Positions 34,885 to 43,718 of a DNA stretch of 64,000 bases are shown here, one piece after another. The stretch is from Antrodiella citrinella. Its lineage: Eukaryota; Basidiomycota; Agaricomycetes; Polyporales; Steccherinaceae. How positions within the stretch are numbered: the stretch's first letter is position 1; every line of letters begins with the position of its first letter. A model generated the notes under the pieces. That model saw only the letters and a program-made list of their open reading frames with translations. It ran no database searches and was not told the origin of the DNA. The DNA lies in contig SGPM01000025.1 in assembly GCA_004802725.1 (NCBI GenBank), positions 1-64,000 on the forward strand. The letters run 5' to 3'. The translations under genes and the position numbers were made by a program.

Positions 34885-35306
34885 NNNNATNNTCTGNNNN
34901 NNNNNNNNNNNNNNNNNNNNNNNNNNNNNNNNNNNNNNNNNNNNNNNNNNNNNNNNNNNNNNNNNNNNNNNNNNNNNNNNNNNNNNNNNNNNNNNNNNNN
35001 NNNNNNNNNNNNNNNNNNNNNNNNNNNNNNNNNNNNNNNNNNNNNNNNNNNNNNNNNNNNNNNNNNNNNNNNNNNNNNNNNNNNNNNNNNNNNNNNNNNN
35101 NNNNNNNNNNNNNNNNNNNNNNNNNNNNNNNNNNNNNNNNNNNNNNNNNNNNNNNNNNNNNNNNNNNNNNNNNNNNNNNNNNNNNNNNNNNNNNNNNNNN
35201 NNNNNNNNNNNNNNNNNNNNNNNNNNNNNNNNNNNNNNNNNNNNNNNNNNNNNNNNNNNNNNNNNNNNNNNNNNNNNNNNNNNNNNNNNNNNGNNCNANA
35301 NNCGCN
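34885..35306. other. assembly gap (N run)
   Basis: An almost continuous run of N, with a few called bases at both edges. It hides the 5' end of the But2-like gene and any promoter on this side of the RiPP-like locus. Confidence 0.99.
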
Positions 35307-35780
35307 TCTCTTTCAAGTTTCAATCACTCAGGCAGCGGAGTCAGGCTGCACAGTATGTTTGCCTCAGCTTCAGATCTCATTAATCATTTGTACAATTCGA
35401 TGTCAAGGTTTCACGCATCGAATCACAGGATCAGCTGTATGATGTGTAGGATGAACAGCCAATGCCAATGGGCCCAATCATGAAGTTTGTNTCGACGTAT
35501 GTCAGGCTCGTGGGATGATAACTTGGCCACGCATTCATAGACCATCAGGTTCTATCCTGAAGAGTCCCTGATGGCGTTGACTTTCAGCATTAGTACTAAT
35601 ATTCACTTCTGCGTCGTCGGAGCTCAGGCAGGAGAGTTGGCACGCCAGGATAGTCGACTGAACAAGGTACGATTTGAGTATCTCTGATACCGCCCGTAAG
35701 ATGACCATTTCCCTCCAGGTGCAGGTGTTCAAGAATTTCCTCCGAAGCTGCGGGATCTCCACCTCATCCACTCGCCACCG

Positions 35781-36512
35781 ATGTTCCACTTGTTGTCCAA
35801 CACGTTCAGGCATCATTCGAAGGTCGTTCTAGTCGTATGCTTGACCATCGNCACGGTGTTGGTGAATGTTTCTTTACTTCATGATGCACACAAGATGCGC
35901 GAAGTATTGAGGCGCAATGACTATAAACCCTCTCGTCCCCTNGAGTCTTTCTGTACGTCCTTTTTTCTCATCGCTCAGAGTCTCACAGCTCATCGAACCA
36001 CTACAGCGCTGATCGGCCCAGATTATCCTTCGAATCTACCTGTGCAACGTCCCAAGGTTCGCGCGACGGTAGAGGAGAGTGTTCACTTCACCATCGCCAA
36101 CCCCGAATCTGCCAGCGAATATCTTTGGACAGCACCCTATGGCGATAATCACATTCGTCTCGGTCCGGAAATGCGGGCGCTGGCAGTAGCAATGTTCCAT
36201 CAGCTGCACTGCTTGCGAGGCACTCAGTCNGCGTTGATGAAGGGCTGGGGACAGATGCGTCCCGGCGCGCGCGAGCATCTGCATCACTGCTTCAACTANA
36301 TCCGTCAGTGGACGTTGTGCGACGCCGACGTTACCCTGGAGCCAGGAGATTTCACCCAACGAAATTTCACCGTCGAACGGATTGGCGCCACCCACACATG
36401 CGTGGATTGGCAGCCAATTTACGACATGGTGAATGACAGATGGTTCAAGTGGGAGCAGTATCGNGTAGAGCATGGCGTGCCTNTGAATGACGAGCTCAAG
36501 GCCGCGATGTAA
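35781..36512 (+). CDS. UstYa/DUF3328-type oxidase-like protein, canonical motifs
   Basis: Two exons; the intron starts at GTACGTCC near 35953 and ends at CTACAG near 36006. A short N-terminus precedes one membrane segment (VVLVVCLTI.TVLVNVSLL). The family domain follows: IGPDYPSNLP, GPEMRALAVAMFHQLHCLRG with the first HxxHC motif, GAREHLHHCFN.IRQWTLC with the second, and CDADVTLEPGDF. In characterised dikaritin pathways UstYa/Yb proteins carry out oxidative cyclisation or hydroxylation of a ribosomal peptide core; both His-x-x-His-Cys motifs are intact here. Undetermined residues come from N bases. It lies 620 bp upstream of candidate precursor P1, on the same strand. Confidence 0.82.
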   Translation: MFHLLSNTFRHHSKVVLVVCLTIXTVLVNVSLLHDAHKMREVLRRNDYKPSRPXESFCTSFFLIAQSLTAHRTTTALIGPDYPSNLPVQRPKVRATVEESVHFTIANPESASEYLWTAPYGDNHIRLGPEMRALAVAMFHQLHCLRGTQXALMKGWGQMRPGAREHLHHCFNXIRQWTLCDADVTLEPGDFTQRNFTVERIGATHTCVDWQPIYDMVNDRWFKWEQYXVEHGVPXNDELKAAM

Positions 36513-37069
36513 AGATCCTCGTTTTCCGTGAGTCCATTCACTCGTCGTTCTTGATCCGAGCAATTTCAGTCTCACATANCAGTCACAGATGATCTCGGAG
36601 TTTGTGTGCTGTTTGCCCAATGCCAGAGTTCGCAGGTGCAGATCGCAATGCTTTGAATACATGAGAATGTTTCTTCGTATGTTGTATTCATGAATTTACT
36701 CTGTCTTATGTTGACATGATTATCTGTCGGTGGGCTGCCATTGTCAAGGCAAGCGAGCAGCTCAGGTGCCCAAGCTACCGTCGAATAGNAAAGATTTGAC
36801 CAGCAGTCTGCATGTGGATCTATGTTATGCTGTAGACCACATTCACACATTTGTTCCTACGTCGTGCCCAAGTGGCGTCCATCGGACCTGCGCCGACAGC
36901 CGTGCAATTCTTGTGGCACCTTGCAGAGGATACGCCCGTCGTCCTGACTTTCGCCAATCATCGTTTTGTGTGAAGCTGGCTAGCGATGGTGGCGTCGCTT
37001 AGGCTAAAGTGGCATGCTTACCGCGGTCGTTTTGTCGGATTACAACGGCGGGCCTCTGTCAGAGTACAG
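36513..37069. other. intergenic between UstYa-like 1 and P1
   Basis: The 3' flank of the oxidase gene and the upstream region of P1. No coding signal is supported. Confidence 0.5.
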
Positions 37070-37075
37070 TATAAA
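37070..37075 (+). promoter_or_regulatory. TATA box of candidate precursor P1
   Basis: TATAAA lies 63 bp before the P1 start codon at 37133. Position and sequence are as expected for a TATA-driven fungal gene. Confidence 0.5.
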
Positions 37076-37132
37076 GGTAAGATGAAAGTCAACGGGGATG
37101 TTCAGGTCAATACATCGCCAGAGCTTGTAGAA

Positions 37133-37529
37133 ATGGTCAAAGCAATCCTCTTCATCCTCCCAGTGCTTTCTCTGGTATGGTCTGTTACTGCTACTCCGAT
37201 TGAAGCTAGAGGTGCGCCTTCGATATGCAATGCTCGAACACGCGTGTATTTTGACATGCTCACCTTATTTTTGGCCCTCAGAACTAGAGTCTTCTCGCAT
37301 CGATGCCACTAGTTTCGGCAACCTACTGAAGAAAGATGTAGAGGTAGCTCGCATCGATGCCACCAGCTTTGGTAATCTTCAGAAGAAAGAGGCGGATGCC
37401 CGGGTCGATGCCACAACCTTCGGAAACCTTCAGAAGAAAGAACCAGCTCGCATCGATGCTACAACGTTTACGAAGAAGGAGGTCAGCCTTGAGCGTGCAG
37501 ATGCCCTTAACTTCAATCCTTCACAATAA
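37133..37529 (+). CDS. candidate RiPP precursor P1: secreted, five repeats with Lys-Lys sites
   Basis: Exon 1 (37133-37211) encodes a 26-residue signal region, MVKAILFILPVLSLVWSVTA then TPIEAR. Exon 2 (37282-37529) encodes five successive repeat units: RIDATSFGNLLKK, RIDATSFGNLQKK, RVDATTFGNLQKK, RIDATTFTKK and a last RADALNFNPSQ at the C-terminus. Acidic linkers (DVEVA, EADA, EPA, EVSLE) separate them. Repeats ending in dibasic KK behind a signal peptide are the layout of Kex2-processed fungal precursors such as those of dikaritins. The codons of the repeats are only partly conserved, indicating selection on the peptide. Neighbours are a UstYa-type gene upstream and further precursor-like genes downstream. 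Function as a RiPP precursor is inference; a Kex2-processed surface peptide is an alternative. Confidence 0.75.
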
Positions 37530-37873
37530 ACAACCGCGCACATGTGAGTCCGCGTTCCCAACAGTGTTGTTGTCAATGCGTGTAACTGAGTCATGCATAC
37601 GTATAGCTCGTATCTCTCAGCTCTCAGCAGGTTAGATGACTGGGCGGTCGAGGTGGGGGTCAAGTCAACATGTATTTGTTTATGTGTATATGGACGAAGA
37701 CCAGGCTGGAAACAGTTGAAGATGTAACATGATTACGAAGCACATACAAGCACAAGGACAGCAACAGTCAGGTTCCGATTCTACTAGGGTGTAGTATGGT
37801 ATCTGCGTGATCTGGTGTGAGCCACACGCCTGCGCTGATTTTCGCCCTTCACACGACGTACCGAGGGGCCCCT

Positions 37874-38291
37874 TCACAGCTGCGAAGGCGCGAACATAGC
37901 CGCTTCGAGGCGATCAACTGGCTCAGGTTCATTGGGCTCGCGCGCCTCGAATATCTTTGCGTCGGTACGTTCCTCAGAGCGTGCCGCAGCAAACATTGCA
38001 GCGTCTTTGCGTGGAACTGTCAGCGAGTCGAGTTAGTACCGGTGGTGAAGTCAACGAATGATCAACGCCGTCCGACGTCATACCGTTATCTACAACGCGT
38101 TCTTCAAGCTCGGAACGTGCCTTAGCAAAGACCGCTGCGTTTTTGCGCGGAACTGTCGATAATTCAGGTCAATACTACTAGCAATGAAGTTCACATTTGG
38201 CTTACGTACCGAAAATCTCAATAGGCGACGCTACGACGGATGTAGCGAGCGCCACGAAGGCGACGACGGCAAAAGTGAAAGAGGCCTTCAT
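37874..38291 (-). CDS. candidate RiPP precursor P2: secreted, four repeats
   Basis: ATG at 38289-38291 opens a signal peptide (MKASFTFAVVAFVALATSVV then ASPIEIF). Three exons: 38291-38210, one from 38153 leftwards, and 38016-37874. The mature part has RKNAAVFAKAR, RKDAAMFAAAR, RTDAKIFEAR and a C-terminal RLEAAMFAPSQL. The first two units start exons 2 and 3, which are near-copies of each other including the acceptor, so the gene grew by exon duplication. The end of exon 2 is uncertain: the good donor GTATGA at 38083 lies behind an in-frame TAA, so either a weaker donor (GTTGTA, about 38094) is used or the exon carries a defect. The C-terminal F-x-PSQ matches that of P1. Confidence 0.65.
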
Positions 38292-38394
38292 CGTCGAGTC
38301 CGATTTGAAGATTGTGAGTGTTATGACAAAACTGTGAGGAGCGGAGAAGTTGATACACGCCTCTGGTATCTCATCCAAACGCCTCGCTTCCCCT

Positions 38395-38400
38395 CTTATA
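38395..38400 (-). promoter_or_regulatory. TATA-like box of P2
   Basis: AGTATAAGAGGGGA on the minus strand, about 105 bp before the P2 start. An almost identical AGTATAAGAGAGGGGA precedes P4. Confidence 0.5.
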
Positions 38401-38936
38401 CTCATACCGGCATAGGTCTGATGGCAGGCTAACAGCAGTGCCGCCAATCGTGACTCCGGAGGCTCGAATTTTTACACGGTATCTTATTTTCTAGGTCACG
38501 AACGTCTTTTCTAAATGCGACAGGACAGATCTGGAAATCCCACTGCATGTACATGTGATCATAGCGCTGTCTGTGGAAGAATCGTCAGCGATTACCTGCG
38601 GAGGTTTTCGCACACCCGTGCTTCTTACATCGACGTGATACAGCCTGAGATGGTTTCCGAGTCTGTCCACGTCCTGGTCCATTCTACCTCAGGGCGTAGT
38701 ATGAGGCACGAAGCAAGCTTCATCAGATAGGCACTTGTACGTTCTACTGCTGCACATATTGCATCAAGACTGCCAGTGGACACTGGAAAAGCGGTGTGCC
38801 GGTACCGGTCAAGGTCAGTGAGCATAAAAAGAACGTAGTACATAGCTAACTGAATAATCAATCAGCATCCCGTCTGCATTGACTGGTGATGTATATACTA
38901 TGAGGTACAGAATTTCGGGCCTGATCGTATCGCTTC

Positions 38937-39174
38937 TTATCCTGCCAAGTTAATAACCACCTTTGCGTCCAGGCGTTTTAATTCTACTTCGGAACGGTTC
39001 TCAATCCTCTTCTCATCAAGTGAATGCGCTGAGTAGAACACCGTTGCGCCACACTCCAACTTGAACTTCATCATGTCGGAGCGCCTTCTTTTTCATCTCC
39101 TCAGCGAAGTGATCGGAGGGTTGCGCTTGAATACACCTTGGCATTGAGGCGTTCGGATTCAAGTTCCGCGTAGT
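38937..39174 (-). pseudogene. precursor-like relic P7
   Basis: Two copies of the locus motif are visible on the minus strand in different frames: ERLNAKVYSS near 39155-39130, and KRLDAKVVINLAG just before TAA at 38937-38939. They resemble RLDAKIF in P4 and RTDAKIF in P2. A GTACAG acceptor at 39175 would feed the first copy, but no signal-peptide exon is found upstream, where the minus strand is simply the complement of relic P3. A stop separates the two copies. I read it as a decayed precursor gene. Confidence 0.5.
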
Positions 39175-39255
39175 CTGTACCACTGACAGACACTTCATGC
39201 CCATACTACTACCGGGATCGTACCGTTTGCTGTAATAGGTAACTTGACATTCATC

Positions 39256-39410
39256 GAAGAAAGATGCAGTTGATGCAACGGCGTTCGAAAGCTTCAAGAA
39301 GAAAGAAGAAGCTTATGTCGATACCACAATCTTTCGGAAACCTCCAGAACTTGAAGAAACATGCTGGCCTTGAACGTACGGATGCCATTAACTTCGATCC
39401 TTCATATTAA
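39256..39410 (+). pseudogene. precursor-like relic P3, frameshifted copy of P1
   Basis: Plus-strand blocks match P1 repeats: KKDAVDATAFESFKKK, then YVDTT, and after a one-base frame change near 39340 GNLQNLKK, then ERTDAINFDPSY before TAA at 39408-39410. The last unit parallels the C-terminal unit of P1 (ERADALNFNPSQ). No signal-peptide exon is identifiable upstream. The frame break and missing start indicate a pseudogene, head-to-head with relic P7. Confidence 0.6.
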
Positions 39411-39667
39411 ATGACCGCTTGTGTATTTCTGACAGGGTTCAATGTACTAGCGGTGGAAAGACAATGTAGACGTGTAAGTGTAAACTCGCAGAAGCTAGAG
39501 GCACAGAAAATGAGGGAATGTTGACGCTTCAAGTTGCATAAATCACGGGATAGGCATAGAGGTAGTGATCATGGATGGACCTGGAAGTGTATCAGCTTCG
39601 CACCTTTGTATGATATAGTGTTGATACGTACGAATGTCCAGAAGTTCCAGCCATTCTTGTAGACGGA

Positions 39668-39928
39668 TCATTTCTCCTCGTCAATGAGGAATATTTTGGC
39701 GTCGAGGCGTTCGAGTTGTACGTCGGCCTCGGCACGCCCCTCGAGAAATCCTGCATCTTTGCGTGCAAAAGTAAACAACTGAAGTTAGTACGAGCCACAT
39801 GCTAGCCCAACGCCAAGGAAAAACGTACTTTGCACTGATACATAATCTAAGATGCGGATAGGTGACGCTGCGATGGACGTAGCGAGTGCCACAAAGATGG
39901 CCGCGGCAAAGGTCAAGAAAGTCTTCAT
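39668..39928 (-). CDS. candidate RiPP precursor P4: secreted, two motif units
   Basis: Exon 1 (39928-39842) encodes a signal peptide closely related to that of P2 (MKTFLTFAAAIFVALATSIA then ASPIRILDY). Exon 2 (39778-39668) encodes FARKDAGFLEGRAEADV and the final unit LERLDAKIFLIDEEK. The donor at GTATCA (39841) keeps frame and gives an FARKDA start equivalent to the PRKDA start of the P2 units; a second possible donor, GTACGT ten bases later, joined to a later acceptor would also stay open. The total is 65 residues. The conserved signal peptide and motif mark it as a diverged paralog of P2. Confidence 0.65.
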
Positions 39929-40021
39929 CGTCCACTTGTGAGCGGGTGTTGCAAAAGGGTGAGAGCGTAGAGAAGCCGGAGTTTGTCTCTACAATCTTAC
40001 AAAAGAATTGTAGTCCCCTCT

Positions 40022-40027
40022 CTTATA
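40022..40027 (-). promoter_or_regulatory. TATA-like box of P4
   Basis: AGTATAAGAGAGGGGA on the minus strand, about 95 bp before the P4 start, nearly identical to the P2 element. Confidence 0.5.
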
Positions 40028-40809
40028 CTACTCGACTCTGACTGTGGTAGATGCCGCTGGCTTCTCTGGTCGAATCGAATGACTCTTAGTCTCCTGGCGC
40101 TGTTTAGGTTGGACAACGCAACTGTACAATTTTGGTGGATCCACACGGGCATGGGACTGTACGTGTAATGTACATCAGCGAACAACAGATAAAATTTCGC
40201 ACACCATCTATAACCTACTTCATCTGCGTGGTGCACATCAAAGATGGTAAAGGTTCTATTTTGGGCCATGAGTTTAGGATTGTATTAGGGCCGATGTAAG
40301 TTTCAGTCGAGTTTTCGCGCGCAATCCTTGCCCATAAACCGCGAGCCAGTCACGGGAAGGGCGTATCATGATCTCAGACCGAATCCAAATTGACGTCTCG
40401 GTATGTCTTATGGCAGAAAAACAATGTAGGGCGTGAGTCTTCTAATCAGATAAACAATGTGCGAACTCACCTGATTTCTATCAAAATAACAAGTGCAGGA
40501 TAAGCTGAGGCAAACTTGAACTCAAGTTCTCGGGGACCAAGACGGAATCAGACGCGACACAGGATCAAGACGCGCCACAAATTGACTTTGAGCGGCCGGA
40601 AACGACTCGGACCCGGTCATGCCAACGCATGAATGCAACGTAAATAGCAGATGATAGTACAATGGCAATACACCTTCTCCAGTGATGCACACTACAACGG
40701 GGCCTACAACCTCCGCCTTAACCTGCGCACAGGAAAGAAACCTGACCAAGGTGGCGGACGTTTCAGTGAACATCAGACGAGAGTAAGACGTAAGCTTACC
40801 AGAAAACTT
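40028..40809. other. intergenic between P4 and P5
   Basis: No supported gene. Open frames here have no signal peptide and no copy of the locus motif on either strand. Confidence 0.45.
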
Positions 40810-41033
40810 TCAACTCAGACCGCCGAAGAAGAAGATGTTGGCATCGAGACGATTGAAGGTGACATCTTCGTCGTTCCCAGCATCTGCAACAGTAATCGAG
40901 TGACAAATTAGCAAGAGCTTCCATATCGTTCGGAGCATAGGAACATACCGCCAGCGTCGCTGGGAGCAGGAGCGGAAACAACCGCCATGATAGCCAAAAA
41001 GGCTGGTAAGAAAACGAGGAAAATCTTGGCCAT
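40810..41033 (-). CDS. candidate RiPP precursor P5: secreted, single motif unit
   Basis: Exon 1 (41033-40949) gives a strong signal peptide, MAKIFLVFLPAFLAIMAVVS then APAPSDAG. Exon 2 (40883-40810) gives an acidic leader DAGNDEDVTF and one terminal unit NRLDANIFFFGGLS before TGA. The whole product is 52 residues. Both introns and frames are clean, and a TATAAAA lies about 63 bp upstream (41096-41102). The exon layout (phase-1 intron after the signal peptide, acidic leader, terminal R-x-D/E-A-x-x-F) is the same as in P6. Confidence 0.68.
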
Positions 41034-41095
41034 TGTATATCTTTCTCTTGGTGTTGTTGTTGTTTGAGTTGCATTAAGTGATTTCTTGGCGTTCA

Positions 41096-41102
41096 TTTTA
41101 TA
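41096..41102 (-). promoter_or_regulatory. TATA box of P5
   Basis: TATAAAA on the minus strand about 63 bp before the P5 start codon. Confidence 0.5.
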
Positions 41103-41474
41103 CCGAGCTGTGGCGTAACTCTGTGGAAGTCCATAGTTTCCAGCTCAGTCGGCGCCCGCATGCACCGACAGAGAAGACAGAGACGACATGAAGTCTTTCA
41201 AAAGTCGCTGCCACCGCCGATGGTCTGCCAGTGCACAGAAGATAGATCCCCGAGCCATGGCAGAGGGCTATGAATAGTCAAGAGGGGTCCGGATGGCTCA
41301 ACGACAAAGCAACTTGTTTGTATTGGGAAATGCGGCGAACACACTGATAAGAACATTCTGCAGAGCTTTACTGCCACCACCCGCTACAACACAAGAGCAG
41401 TCAGTTTATTTTTGGAGGAAATGATACCAACATGAGACACTGACAATCTACGGAACTTCCAAGTGAGGACAGAT

Positions 41475-41722
41475 CTACGCATTCGTATTGAAGACGGAGG
41501 CTTCAAAGCGATTGACGGTGATGTCCGCTTCGTCGTCTGCGATTGTGGGACGTAATATCATCGTTTAATGCAAATGTTATTGAGATCAGTTGCGCCGTCC
41601 GACACACCGTGGATGGTGGGCGTACCACGCAAGAAAATTGTTTCCGGCAGAACATAGGCTTTGGCGACCAGTGCTGCCAAAAGCATGGCGAAGACTTTGA
41701 AGAGTACGGTATGGATCTGCAT
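41475..41722 (-). CDS. candidate RiPP precursor P6: secreted, single motif unit
   Basis: Exon 1 (41722-41626) encodes MQIHTVLFKVFAMLLAALVA then KAYVLPETIFLR, a signal peptide and short spacer. Exon 2 (41536-41475) encodes an acidic DDEADITV and the unit NRFEASVFNTNA before TAG. The product is 52 residues. The intron is phase 1, as in P5, and the acceptor TCGCAG and donor GTACGC are good. Together with P5 it is a minimal form of the precursor family, with one unit at the C-terminus and no dibasic site. Confidence 0.62.
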
Positions 41723-43718
41723 TGTGGGGTGTTTTCGACAATTGTTTGTCTTCCTAAACCACGTCCAGTGTGTGTTTTGTTCGTGAGAGACCAGATACAA
41801 CCGTCATCAAGGCTCGCAACTGCTCAATAATGGTGAGAGGCTGCGATGTCAAGCACCATCAAGTTGCAGGATGGTGGCTTACTAGATCCCGTAGGTGACC
41901 CATAGCCTGGTCACCTATTTCTGCAGCCCTATCTCCTAGACTAAGTTAGGCGCGTGAGTATGTGGAGTATCAAAATTTGTCAACCCAAACAATGTGAGAC
42001 TCGATATTTACGGTCAGAAGCGCTTACATAACCTCTGAAATCCTTCAGGTTTCAACAAGTAGACGCAGCTTCGCGAACCACTGATGGTTTGATGTACCAT
42101 TTGAACCCGGGAATTCGAGAAACATGGTCAGGCAAACGCAATGCAGACTCCGAAAGACGCAGAACGGGCGCAGATGTCTCCGCCAACGAAACAAAGAGTC
42201 CGTCGGGCTAGGCAGTTCTACGTATGTAAATGCTACCGCCAAAGAGAAGTTCAGCGAGCAGTTTGACAGCAGTAGTGAATGGCTTACCTTTTGCTACGAT
42301 GAAAGCGGTGTTGACACAGCGCAAGGATTGACACCGTGACCCCTTGCATCTGAACGTAGATCGATCTAGTAAATGGCGAGGTTGCATGCCCACCTGCTTT
42401 CGACATCCGGTCACTACGGAAGAAGAACGAAGAGCCAGGGACGTGTATGTGAGGAACATGCACTGCTGATTCCTTGAGGGTCTGGTCATTGTTCGTATAC
42501 CGATAAGATGCTCCTGAGTACACAGCTTCTACAGCCGCACCTGCCACTTCTGTGTCAGCCCAAAGATAGGCATGCCAGTGAAGCGTCGAGCACGTCCCCA
42601 AAACACGCCCCGAACGTATCTTTCAATACAAGAAGATCCGTATCAGCGGAGTACAAGTGATCCATCACAAGCTTCGAGACCGTACGCTGATAGGATATCG
42701 CGGATTTATTGAAGAGCTCTTGCTTTCATGAAAAATCAGAGGATGGACACAAGCACGGCACGACGAATACTATGTCTCGCTAAGCGTTGACAGAGTAGGA
42801 TGGTACGTCACGATCGAGTTTGCGCCGCGATCGCCCAAGGGGTTTGACCGGTTTCAACTCAATCTCGCCCTAGCCAGGCACTTCGCTAAAGACAGTCATA
42901 AGTAGTCAAATTTGTGGAAAGTCCGTCATATGCGAATACATGCTACGGACCTTCCACCGCTCGGGGTTGTGCATCACTCATGAAACATAGACACCATTCA
43001 TATGAAGGGTTGACTTTTCCCCACCATGGCGTACAGGCAACCTCAGGGGCAATGTCTGTAGCGCGGTGGCTGTCAGTCTTGCTGTCTTTACAAAGCAGAG
43101 ATAGAACTGACTGTCGCAGCTGACAATGACGAACTGTCTCGTATTTTGTGGCCCATGTGATATAGCGAACGCCCGTGTCTAGAAAAGTTGCGAGTGGCCC
43201 TGCTGCCCTGCGAGGGATGATCCATGTTTTGCGGAGTACGCGGCCCAGAACGATGAGATGCTCGGGAGTGGTAAGCATGCAGGTACGTTGCCCACAGCAT
43301 CTTGTAAAGTGCCTCGGCAGACGTAGTGGCCAGTAACGCATGTCTCTAGACAGTATGGGGGATGGCGCGATCAACCGATCGGTCCTGAGAGAATGAGACT
43401 GAGTACGACAGATGAAATTGCCGACCAGCTGGTATTGGAGAAACCTTGTCGGCGAAGGAACGGAGCAAACATCTCTATGAATGAGAGGTACAGGATATCA
43501 GCACGATAACGTCCACGATAAAGACCGACTCACACGATGTGCTTCGGGTGCCACATTAACAACATGGCAGTTATTGATGATCATTTCTGCAGTGACAAGT
43601 ACACCCGAAATATAATAGCCATACCCAAAAGCTCTGGGAAAGCTTCCGACATGGCCTGCATATTGGTCTAAGAAGACCGATCAGAGCTTGTCTTCCCAGA
43701 AGCAGTACATCTCGCGCC
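41723..43718. other. 2-kb stretch without a supported gene
   Basis: It lies between P6 and the second UstYa-type gene. Open frames on the minus strand at 42045-42601 and 42943-43374 have no start context, signal peptide, domain or locus motif. A decayed gene cannot be excluded. Confidence 0.4.

Noticed and set aside
37133..41722. Mating pheromone precursors as an explanation for the small genes
   Set aside because: Basidiomycete pheromone precursors end in a CaaX box and lack N-terminal signal peptides; these have signal peptides and no terminal Cys.
42943..43374. Possible gene between P6 and the second UstYa-type gene
   Set aside because: No signal peptide, no locus motif, no domain and no coherent splicing on either strand.
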